This document shows positions 22,901 through 33,862 of a DNA stretch of 64,000 nucleotides, piece by piece. This DNA is from Halichondria panicea (taxonomy: Eukaryota; Porifera; Demospongiae; Suberitida; Halichondriidae): positions 14,070,198 through 14,134,197 of the forward strand of contig NC_087377.1 in NCBI RefSeq assembly GCF_963675165.1, read 5' to 3'. The position numbers were made by a program, and so were the translations under genes. How positions within the stretch are numbered: the stretch's first letter is position 1; every line of letters starts with the position of its first letter. Under the pieces are notes generated by a model. It ran no database searches. It had not been told where the DNA came from and worked only from the letters and a program-made list of their open reading frames with translations.

Positions 22901-24872
22901 ATGTTATGCAAGATGCTTTGTACTCTTTCTGCTATAAGCTGGTTACACTACTGCCAAGGTATGTGATATAGAGATATTCTAGAGACGTTCCATTTGTGAA
23001 CAATGATAGGAACCTCAGTAAGTGTAATTACGGATGATGGAAAAGATACACTTTCTGGTCTGTACTGTCCTACTACTGTTAAGCTTATCTGCAATGTTAC
23101 GAATGTTCCTCATTTGCGATGGACGTACAATACCAGCAGAAACATAATCGTTCTTTTTCACTCGGGTAGTGTAGTACGCTACCCAGTTGCAGCATTTCCA
23201 TTTTACCAGTTAACATGTATACAAAAATCATATGAATCTGACTCGGATTAATGCTTCAACGATTCTCACTGTTGATCTGTCAGATCTGAACAAACAGATT
23301 ATTTCTTGCGGTTCTTCTTTTATGGACAAGACAGTGCCAGTGAATATCAGCATTTTGCAGCCAACATTTCCTTCTGTTAGCCCCCAAGTTTATACAGCTG
23401 TGATCATACGTTATGAGTCTGGACTTGTATCTAGTGTAGATGTATCATGGAGAAAATTCCAGGTACGTATAATTATAGTACTGTACTTCGAATCATGAAT
23501 GCATACTGCATTGCTGCTATAGCAACCAGATTGTCCTGAATATGAAAATTCCCAAGAATACCTCATCAATGTCAGTGGATGTGGGTGGATGTTGGATGAT
23601 ACTATTTGCTCGTCCGTTTTCAGTAATTGTACGGAGAACGTGAGTAAAATTACCCTACAAGCCAAGATCGCTGACATTGAGAGTGAAAAAATAGTTTTCC
23701 CCACATCTGTAGGTGAGAGCATTAATCTAGTAGTTATTACATTTATCGACTTTTTACAGATTCTAATAATCGCTACTTTAGAGCTGCTGTTAACCAGTCA
23801 TCTAGATGCCAAATTCATGTGCAGTGTTTACCCATGAGAGGAGATGTTAGTATTCATCAAAATTAATGTGTACCATTAGATACACTACAGATCTGGATTA
23901 TGGAAATCTATCAAATCCTATCACAACTCCTGTCTCACTTTCACTTACTACTCCTGGTACCATGTACTACTTTGAGTTCTCTGTGTTGAATGAATGATAC
24001 CTTGTTGATTGTGGAACAAATAGAGTACATGATTACAGAATCAGGAGGTATGTGAATATAAAGTAACAACTGCTTTTGTGAGCAAGAGTTGTATAATTAT
24101 AATGAACTCATACACATTTGTATACTAAACTCGGATTACTATTGAGAATTCTCACCTACAGAGTTGTTCCAGCTGGGTGTAAGAGAAGGTGCTATCCTTA
24201 CTATTGTATCATCATTCTTAGGATGCTTTATTGTGCACACTACAATGATACGTGCCTTTTAATAGCTCGGAATGCTAACGGTGAGTACATATCATCACTA
24301 TACATGAAGCATAGGCCACCCCATTTCATGCATGCAGGTGTTCATACAATTTCCCGATTGAAGCTATTCATCATTACTATAACAAACGCATTCAAATCTC
24401 GATAACACTGATCATCTTTATGCTGTTTATTAGATGTGGCACTCTGTTGACAACCTTTGCCATTATTTCAAATGGTTGGAAAATTTAACTCTTATTTGTG
24501 ATACTTTCTGTGGCATTGTTTATTTCATTACAGATGTGTGTTTATCAAACCAAAAAGTTTCCAACAGTTTGCTTGATGCAATGTTAGTACTTTCATGCGT
24601 TGGGATAGGAATCCTTCTCCTCTATAGGGTCTTCATAATATACAAAGTGTATAAACAGTGCACTAAAGGTAATTTGGAGAGTGAACAAATCTTTTTCAAA
24701 CTTTTTTATTTTGTATAGGAACCAAAAACAAGCTTGACATCAATTCAAAAACAGTTCAATATGACGCTCAAGAGTCATTTGAGGTGATAAATTGTTTTAA
24801 GAATTATACATTTGTATTTGCTATTTAGAAGCCACACAATTCTCATGAAAGAGTACCAGCATTTGGAGTCTT
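22901..24872 (+). pseudogene. Gene I: Ig-FN3 multi-pass receptor, frameshifted
   Basis: Signal exon 22901-22958 (MLCKMLCTLSAISWLHYCQ), Ig exon 23010-23462, FN3 exon 23523-23712, juxtamembrane exon from 23760. Helix exons follow near 24165-24280 (VREGAILTIVSSFLGCFIV), 24340-24470 and 24535-24670 (LLDAMLVLSCVGIGILLLYR). Defects compared with J: an indel in the Ig exon leading to a stop at 23249-23251; loss of frame in the juxtamembrane exon (GTTGAATGAATGA); a missing base after helix 1 giving TAA; and frame loss before helix 2. Splice sites are mostly kept. Its architecture matches gene A, not the sushi-type neighbours. Confidence 0.7.
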
Positions 24873-25118
24873 AATGTTTACGAGTTTCAGTCATTGTTTG
24901 TGTATTTTAAGTAGTACATTAATTTCGTGTAGTACGTCTATTATTGCATGGGAGATTATTTTTGCTCTAAATTTGAACTCTAAACTTGAACATGTACCTA
25001 ATAATTATGTGAATGATTATGAAACTGAAATTTGGGAAAACAATCAATCCGCTATATAACAGGAAGCACAAAAAGTATAGTTACCCTAACATTGTTGCAA
25101 GCAGAAGATTAGTTTATG

Positions 25119-27800
25119 ATGTTGGTGAAACTATACTGTACAAGAGGCTTTGTAATCTGTTTTCTAAATTGGCTCTACTACTGCCAAGGTATGTAAAATG
25201 CTGTATTGTTGGCTCCTTAAAATAACTTGCATTTGTGGATTCTTAATAGGAACGTCAGTAAGTTTAATTACAGACAATGGAAAAGATACACTTTCTGGTC
25301 CGTACTGTCCAATAACTGTTAAACTTATCTGCAATGTTACGAATGTTGCTAATAATGGCAGTAAAGTGGACATGATAATTTTCGATTTTCAACCTGATCA
25401 TAAAGTAACTTTCGACCCTATCACGACTGATTTTTTAGCATTTCCACTTGTCCAGCTAACACAGTTCAATGTACATAAAAACCAAAACAATCAGACTCGG
25501 ATTAATGCTTCAACTATTCTCACTGTTGATCTCTCAGAGCTCTACAACCAGAATATTAAATTATTTTCTTGTGGTTCTGCTGTAAATAAGGCAGTACCAG
25601 TGAATATCAGCATCTTGCAGCCAACATTTCCTTCTGTTAGCCCCCAAGTTTATACAGCTGCATGTGATTGTACGTTATGAGTCTGGACTTGTATCTAGTG
25701 TAGATGTATCATGGAGGAAATTTAAGGTAGGTGGTATAGATAATTAATAAATAATAGATGTTCATTCCATGCACTATATGGGTTGTATAGCAACCAGATT
25801 GTCCTGAATATGAAAATTCTTAAGAATACCTCATCAATATCACTGGATGTGGGTGGACATGGACCAACCATAGCACCTGTAAAGATACTATTTGCTCATC
25901 ACTTTTCAGTAATTGCACAAAGTATGTGAGAGAAATTACACTACAAGCCAAGATCGCTGACATTGAGAGTGAACAAGTAGTCTATTCCACATCTGTAGGT
26001 GAGAGCTTTAACTTGGTATAGTATGTATATATCGACCGTTTTTACAGATTACTATAATCAATATTTCCGACCTGCTGTCAGTCGTCGAAGTGCCAAATTC
26101 ATGTTCAGTGCTCAACTATTAGATATTTTAGAGGGAATCAAACGTGTACCATTCGATACACTACAGATCCAGAGTATGGAAATCTATCAAATCCTATCAC
26201 AACTCTAGTTGGCACAGCACCTGTCTCACTTTCACTTACTACTCCTGGTACTGTGTACTACTTTGAGTTCTCTGTGTTGATGAATGATACCTTGTTGATT
26301 GTGGAAAGAATGGAGTACATGATTACAGGATCGGGAGGTATGAGTATATAAAGTAACAACTGCTTTTGTGAGCAAGAGTCGTATAATTATAATGACAAAT
26401 AATTATTTGCAATTGTATACTAAACTCCGATTACTATTGAGAATTAGTTCTCACCTCTCACCGGCCTACAGAGTTATTCCAGCTGAGTGTAAGAGAGGGT
26501 GCTATCCTTACTATTGTATCATCATTCTTAGGATGCTTTATAGTGCACACTACAATAATACTGTGCCTGTTAATAGCTCGGAATGCTAACGGTGAGTATA
26601 TTATCGTCACTACATGAAGCTAAGGCCACCCACTTCATGCATGCACACAATATCCCGATTGAATGTGTTCATCATTACTAACAAACGCATTCAAATCTCG
26701 ATAACACTGATCCTCTTCATGCTGTTTATTGGATGTAGCACTCTGTTGACAGCCTTTGCCATTATTTCAAACAGTACGTATTGCATGGAAGATTCAACTC
26801 TCATTTGCAATACTTTCTGTGTTTATTTCATTACAGATGTGTGTTTCACAAACCAACAAGTTCCCAACAGTTTGCTTGATGCAATGTTAGTACTTTCATG
26901 TGTTGGGATAGGAATCCTTCTCCTCTATTGGGTCTTCAAAACATCCTCTATTGGGTCTTCATAACATACAAAGTATATAAACAGCGCACTAAAGGTAATT
27001 TGGAGAGTGAAGAAATCGTGGATCAACGTTTTATTTTTCATGCTTTCTTATTTTGTGTATAATTATAGGAAACAAGCTTGAAAACAAATCTCATTGTGAC
27101 TATGCTCTTAGCCTGAACATCAATTCAAAAACAGTTCAATATAACGCTCAAGAGTCATTCGAGGTGATAATCTAGACAGAATTTAATTTATACATTTGCA
27201 TTTGCTATTCAGAAGCCACCTGATTCTCAAGAATGCCAGCATTTGGAAGATATGCATCCTGATGACGTTGAGAAAATGGTTCCAATGCAGAAGAAGCCTT
27301 CGAATGGCAGCTAGCTAATGACGACACCTAGTAGGAAATGTCCACCCTCTACACTTCCCAAACAAAGAAAGTCAGGTCAGCATTCCAACACTGTTTTGTA
27401 CGATGAGGTTGGTTTAGCGAAAATCAAAGGCAATGTCTCGGATATGAAAGAAGTTGAGTTGAAAGCTAACGAGTCTTATGGGCACACAGTCAAAAGGTTT
27501 TCAACTGCCAAGAGCAACGTGGCTGCTTGTCCACTATGTTTGTCTCCAGGCAGCAAAATCCAGCAAGATTTGTCATTAAAATCATCAGTACAGCGATCTC
27601 AAAGTGACACCAAAGAACGAGCATCCTAAGCAAAATACTATTGAGCAAGAGCAGATAGAGTTGAAGTCTAATCAGTCATAATATGGTCAGCTAACAAGTG
27701 CTGTTGGTCAGATAGGGGGATGTGAACCACTGCACGAGTACGACTATATATACGTGGACCCCTATAGTAACTCACAAGACAATTCATTAAATAACTGCCA
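25119..27800 (+). pseudogene. Gene J: Ig-FN3 multi-pass receptor with tyrosine tail, broken
   Basis: Tandem paralogue of I. Signal exon 25119-25188 (MLVKLYCTRGFVICFLNWLY), Ig exon 25250-25726, FN3 exon 25791-25998, juxtamembrane exon from about 26048, helix exons near 26470-26590, 26650-26775 and 26837-26994, tail exons to about 27800. Defects: a CATG insertion at 25661-25664; TAA for CAA in the FN3 exon (ENS*EYL); a missing base in the juxtamembrane exon; a 23-bp tandem duplication (TCCTCTATTGGGTCTTC) in helix 3; and a TAG in the tail. The tail still shows TVLYDEV (fits ITIM), KEVELKANESYGH, IELKSNQS and, further on, HEYDY. This links the multi-pass group to the tails of B and of D-F. Confidence 0.7.
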
Positions 27801-28899
27801 TATAGCAAACTGTAACATATTTGAGTGCATTGCGTTTTACGATAATATTATTATTATTGGGTATAGTTCCGATCACGTTGATATAAGTTTTAGATTATGA
27901 ATATGCCACATAAAATAATAGAATTAACTAATTGTACAGTACAGTAATTATTTGTCAGTTTCAAACACCCACATGCATCATATACCCTCACCCCTGCCAT
28001 ACCTTCACCACACAAACACGACAACACACACACCCTCACATGTCGACCCAAGGAAACGTGCATATTGTTTTCTAAGGCATTAATGGCTTGCGAAAAGAAG
28101 GTCAAATACATCATGGCCAGGAAAAATGTCACAACCCATCATTTCCCACTCTTTTGCACCGTTCCCTGCATGCATGAAAATATTGTATATTCACTTAATA
28201 ATGAATATTGTTGTCTGCTAGTTAGTCAGAGTATGATTATATCAATATTCAGCCATCAGTCCCTCACAAAATAATGCACTGCAGACTTTTCAATTTTCTG
28301 GTGCAGGCCTTCATTGCACCATGTACATCACACGATGAACGTCTGTACCAGTCCTATATATATATACAGCTACACCAAAATTGATGGAAAAAGATCCAGC
28401 TGCAGCAATACCGCTACCTATATCACTTTTTTGCTACTAGAGCGATATATATACACTAGTGTCTATATATAATTATGACCGTCCGAAGTCTGTCTGACAA
28501 TTCATGGCCAATAATTATTCTGGATTATCGTCAAACCTATTTTAGTAGCTGGTATCTCTGCTGCAGTTGGTTTTTGTTTTTTTATTCAACTTTGGTGTAC
28601 AGCTGTAGAACAAGCAGGCCTTCATTATGATGTGCAAAAGTTGACTGTGCAGGTTATTTTGTGAGCGTCTGATTTTTAGAGACAGTCAATTATTGATAAG
28701 CTATACTCTAGCTTCATGCCGTAAAGGTTAAGCATCAGCATACACAAACCATTGGATTTGAATCGGACTTAATTAGTATAAAAAGGCACATTTGCAGCCG
28801 GTCCTATGTATTATTCTCATCAGCTTAAAATTAAGGCTTTGAACAATTAAGTCTGTCCTTCAAGCTGTAAATAATTATACAGATTATATAGACCATGTC

Positions 28900-29064
28900 C
28901 CTATACGCGTACCATTCCTTAAACATGTGTTACCCATTAGATTCTATGCTGCTAAGATCACCTCTGCCCTCGGGTACCTATATATACACACATTCAATAT
29001 CTATTGGAATCTAAAGCTTGAAAACATCCTGCTGGACGCTAACAGTTTCATCACACTTTCGAGT
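28900..29064 (+). pseudogene. AGC-kinase relic, second copy
   Basis: Same degraded block as 7405-7570 (RFYAAKITSALGYLY ... LENILLDANS). It carries a few substitutions of its own and the same lost catalytic loop. Confidence 0.7.
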
Positions 29065-29421
29065 ACATGTATATTATTTAAAATAACGTTAACAGTGAGC
29101 ATAATCTTACGTTTTGTTATTTCTCTATAATTATAGTGTCTGCCTGTCTGGGATCAATTCAAGAGCTCGCATTGAAGAAGATTGTTAATGAATTATAAAC
29201 CATTAAATAAATTTTAAAAGAGAATTTTGAGTATAAAACTTATGAGATGTGTATTGAACAAGCATTGTTACTATGTATGCAAGTGTGTTGTTCAAAATTG
29301 ACAAAGCGTGAGGTACTATACAATAACTATTGATATAACTGGTTCATTGTTAACTTGGAGAGTTTGTGACACTGCATGCATGTGCTGATAATTATGTGTT
29401 AAGAGGTTTACTTATGAGACT

Positions 29422-30920
29422 CTATTTACAATGTCCGAACAGTTCATTGTCAACGTAATCATACTCCACTCTCTTATCCAGGTCAGAAGTTTCTCTTGCC
29501 AAACCATACGAATGATTCGTTTCCATTTTCACCTTTGTAGCTCCACTACTTCTCACTTCACCATACGACAAGTTAGCTTTCAATCTCATTTCCTCATCTG
29601 GTCGTGAACGTTGCTTCTTTGACTCTACACAAGACTCGTTAGGAAATAACTTTCCACTCAACTTTGTAAAAACACCAGTTCCTTTTATTGGATCATCGGC
29701 CTCACAATAGGAGTGAGTCAGGTCTTCATTTTGCTGTTGTGTTTCTTGATTCGAATAGACAACCTCCTGATCAATTTCCCTTGACTCTTGTATTCGTATT
29801 TCCGGTGCAGTCTCTCTCGGTTGCACTTCAGTCTCCGTTTTTGTTTTCAATTTTAATTTTTTCAGCAGAATATAGTATACACCAACTCCCATGACGAAAC
29901 CGAGTACAGAAGAGAATATGAATACAACAATTGTAGTTGCTACGGTCACTCCGATAGATACAACTCCATTGGAACTGCTGTCTGTCACTGAAAGTACAAC
30001 TGATGTTAAAGGCTCATGCATTAATAGAACTCACCAATAAAAACATTTTCTGTGACAGGATCACTAGCTTCTCCCCACGTCGTTAATGGCTTGGAGCTCC
30101 AACACGTAGTTACCATCTCCGGAGTGAGGGACAGTGAATGTGACCCTGCACACCATTGTACAGTCACCACCACTAGTTGTTAAGATTTGACGATCATCAC
30201 TCCCAGTTAAGGTGATCTCATAGCGGATTTGCTGTCCATAATGAGGGCATACCAAAACCTACAAGGAAATATATGGATGTGTATAGTGCCCTGGCCAGTG
30301 ACTCAGTGCTATAATGAAATGCATGCATAGTAAAATCAATAGCTTACTGGTGGTTCCCATGAAATTAGTAGCAGAATATAAGCAGAAAAGTCAACAGATG
30401 TTTGAATATTGAATTGTTGAGGGTCTTTTGGTTGTGACTGTTGTCTTATCTGAATATCAATAGGGATCATCTGGTAGTTTGCTGGATCTCCGCATCTGAT
30501 TTCATTAATGTGCTGATCCACAATCGGTGAGATGTCGAGAGTAAGAGTGGAAGAAAAGTTTCCGTAAATTGGGTTAGCTCCATTTTGTGAAACTGCTCTC
30601 AACGCAACAGAAATGAAGGCTGAATTCAATTCAATTTGAGTGGAGGTCACGCTGTCAGGGTAAAATGAATGAATTTCTTTGTTAGTGACATTGTAACTCC
30701 AACGCAAAGTAGTGAGCTGCACTCCTTCACAGAACAGTCTGACAGTTCCAGGACAGTGCTCACCAATTAGACTTGCTCCTCCCTCAACAGTCAGAGAAAC
30801 ACCTGCAACATGATTGCATGTAGCTGATCACAATAAACAAGGGATCTTACTCATTGCTCTGCTTTTTCCAACAGTGAAGGACAATAAAACAATATGCATT
30901 AACAACTGAAGTACTCCCAT
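29422..30920 (-). pseudogene. Gene B-prime: frameshifted copy of gene B
   Basis: Exons correspond exactly to B: 30920-30851, 30802-30348, 30258-30035 and 29987-29422. Exon 3 is 224 instead of 220 bases because of an extra AGCT near 30066-30069. This brings a TAG into frame right after NDVGRS. Signal peptide, Ig and most of FN3 stay open, and the tail exon (TM, LSYGEV, HSYGLA, VEYDYVD) is also intact with one extra codon. The product would be a secreted Ig-FN3 protein, unless the frame is bypassed by splicing. I call it a recent pseudogene or soluble form. Confidence 0.8.
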
Positions 30921-31191
30921 CTTACTTGAGGTAGACTATACTTAACTTGCTAACTGGATGTTCCAAAATTCATGAGAGTTTCCCAAAAACATGTGATTCA
31001 ATTCACAGGTGCATGCAGTTTATTTTAATTCATGCACCTATCAATTACTGATGTGAGTTATATTTATGAGTGAATAGCTGAAGAAATAACAGTTGCACAA
31101 ACTTCAATTGCTTTCTACACGGTTATGATGAATTATATATAAAGTATACACACTAGTAAGCAACAACACACAGCATGTCCTTGATTTGTAT

Positions 31192-31312
31192 TTATAAGTT
31201 AACACTGCATGGTCCATAAGCTTGGTTAGAGTTCATTTCAATTATTTCTTTGGGTGACACCTCCTCATAAACAGGAACAGCTGGTACAGTGGGTCCTTGT
31301 CCTTCAGCTGCC
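31192..31312 (-). pseudogene. Truncated tail of gene C (end of duplication)
   Basis: Keeps the last part of the C tail (AEGQGPTVPAVPVYEEVSPK ... NQAYGPCSVNL) but ends at the duplication breakpoint before the membrane helix. Confidence 0.85.
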
Positions 31313-32559
31313 TAATTCTATGAAAGTATAAGTTTTCTATTCAAACTGTCTCTTGCTATTATTATTCTTATTTAATAATTATGATGACAATTCTCGTAAC
31401 AATAATATACATATATTTAGTTTCAGTGTATGAACTGTTTGTAAATACTACTGTCTTAGAAAGCGAAGTCTAACATGTGTATAACATGTGTATAACATGT
31501 GTATAACACTGTGTATAACATGTGTATAACGTGGTATAATTATGCATGTTATGCACATTATACTGGTATTGAAAGAATACTGACGTTGCACAATGTTCGC
31601 GGAATGACTGTTTACCGGAAGCCACGCCTTTAAATATTTGCATGTAGCAGGTAATTCTTATTAACGAACACTTTTCGTGGACTTAATTTTCGTGTAGAAT
31701 TCCAACCCACGAAATCCGCGAAAATTAAGCCCCTCGAAAATTTCGCGCTATACGGTATATGCTATACACTTTTTACCTGCAGTTACGATAGTACTTCGAG
31801 GCTGTCGAAAACAAGGATCCCCTTCACATTCCAATCGATATTTGCAAAAGGGAAGAGGTTCACAAGGTATTGGGTATGGCTGAGTTTGGTTGTACAAATG
31901 AGGAAAAGGAACCAAAATTGAGACGGTAAAAGCTTGTTGCACCAATCTGCACGTGAATCGGGCGAGGAGCAAGAGATCTATAATTTTAATGAACGCAGGT
32001 GAAGAGCAGTGGATATTTACCATTCAAGTGGGAGATCAGTGATCTAGATAACTGCTGTGGTATGGGTTCAAGGATACCAATTAATAGCAAGGTATTTACT
32101 CAGAAGAAGAGGGAACCAAAATACCATGCTTGTGTATATACAGACTGACGCAGTCTCAAACTGGCATGTCATCAAAAGTGAGCTCAATTGGAATGCAACC
32201 TGACCCACTCAATATAGTCTGAATATTGATGGAATGTGTATAATTATCTGTACATAATTATCGTTTATGCATGCATGGTTGAGCAACTCACATCTGTTTC
32301 ATATTTCTATAACCAAGTTAACAAGCTGTTCTTGTCCTACGCACTTCATGCAAGCTTAAGATATCATATAATTATATAGGAGCCTTCCCAATCTCATTTT
32401 GAACTGAGTCAACTGCACCAAGACTTGATGATACGTAATATAGACTATAGTTGCATGGTATGTATACCCTTAGTCTGAGAGGTTTTGGTTTTGGCATATT
32501 GTTCGCCAACAATATAGATGTTTTGAAAAGCCACTAAGGCAAGAGGGATATTTCACTGG
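31313..32559. repeat. Junction region: short tandem repeat, foldback and array block copy 3
   Basis: 31463-31535 is a tandem array of about 12 bases (TAACATGTGTA units). 31670-31757 is a TTTTCG/CGAAAA foldback ending GCGCTATACGGTA. 31795-32230 is the array upstream block (GTCGAAAACAAGGATCCCC). No gene. Confidence 0.6.
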
Positions 32560-32680
32560 TCAATCGAATTAAGCGTGGTTGACTAACTGGGAAGTGCATG
32601 CAGTAATAATAAACTTAGGCGTAAAGTGGACCTTGTGCCCAGTTTTGTATGTTTCCAGCAACACACTAAAACTGAACCCA
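32560..32680 (-). pseudogene. Decayed tail-exon relic
   Basis: The minus strand aligns with the orphan tail exon at 21939-22228 (LLET start, lost YAEV by frameshift, SQLVNHA for SHNHAY). Not functional. Confidence 0.5.
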
Positions 32681-32924
32681 CTTTTGAGATCGGGGGAGGT
32701 CAATTCTTGATTATGGCAGGAATATGAATTAGTATTACGGTGATAAGAAAACATGTCTTCATCATCATCGAGGGTATAATGTGACATGTGCAATGCATGT
32801 GCTATAATAGCAAAACTGCTTTTTCTGCCTTATAATTATATACTCTTAATTCAGGCTGTCATGCACCGTATACAGTTACGTCCGTTGGTTCTTCACGCTG
32901 TGTGATCTCCTTACTGTATCATGT

Positions 32925-33275
32925 TTGAAGTTCTTCTGGAATTCTTGTTCTTTAATGATCTCTACAGTTATCATCATGCATGTTCCTGTAGCTGTGATAA
33001 CTCCGAGAACAGAAGAGAAGTTACCAAATTGCTGGTCTGCCAAGTTTTGTGATACATGTGTTAGGTGTATAAATTGGAAAGGGGACTCAAGGCTCAGATG
33101 TATAGGATGGTATTATTTGAATGGATCACATTGATTGCCATCTCCATTGTATAAGTCATATAATATGACTTGTCAAAATGCTGAGGTCCTTTCCGTCACA
33201 GAACAGTCTGATAGTTCCAGGACATGCAGTATTCACCAACCAGACTCACTCCTCCCTCAACCGTGACACTCGACA
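32925..33275 (-). pseudogene. Ig-exon relic
   Basis: Minus-strand match to gene C/G Ig exons with large internal deletion. The GVSLVGEH block is broken by a four-base TGCA insertion at 33225-33228. A duplicate of this relic and its surroundings is at 36925-37275. Confidence 0.65.
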
Positions 33276-33862
33276 GCCATGCAGAGAGACACTATTATAT
33301 ACTCATACTCAACGTGGCAGACCTGTCAAATGGTCAGGATATTGTATACCGTGTAGGAGAAGTGTTCTAAGTGTGTGAAGTGTTCTAGTGGATAATTTTT
33401 GTTGGGGAAAACCCATTTAAATATTTCGTAATATTCCTACAGCTCGGATTAGAGACGTTGAATCTATTTGTGTTCATAGCTTTAACTTTCGTACGATGCT
33501 CTTCAATCGAATATTTATACCATATGAAAATAACCCGCTAATACGGTATATAATCCGGAATGAATGTATACCTAAGCACAATACTTGAACGTAGAATAAG
33601 AACGTATGAGAAATTGCACGGAAATAATATTAATTAGCAGCTCACACATGCATTATATTCTAGTGATTTGTTACAATTATACACCTCCCCATAAGATGAA
33701 CTTTCTGATTTCCATCAACTCAAAAATAGTTAAGACACCATGATTATAATAAGGTCAGTTATACTTCTCATCTGTAATTTATGCATATGCATTGTTATGT
33801 AAAACATTATAGCTATAACCATATAAATAATGGCTGGATTGTTACATGGACACTAACACAGT
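33276..33862. other. Intergenic, duplicated with 37276-37900; no gene
   Basis: Contains GAAAACCCATTTAAATATTT and a CGAAAATAACCCGCTA foldback end. It aligns with 37370-37900 apart from small indels and one 52-bp element (37655-37706). Confidence 0.65.

Larger units (their letters stand above)
27978..31312. repeat. Segmental duplication, copy 2 (partner 6249-10125)
   Basis: Starts at ATACCCTCACCCCTGCCATA and follows copy 1 through the kinase relic, gene B-prime and the end of gene C. It ends abruptly inside C's tail exon at CCTTCAGCTGCC (31312). It lacks both MITEs of copy 1, keeping the empty TA sites. Confidence 0.9.
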
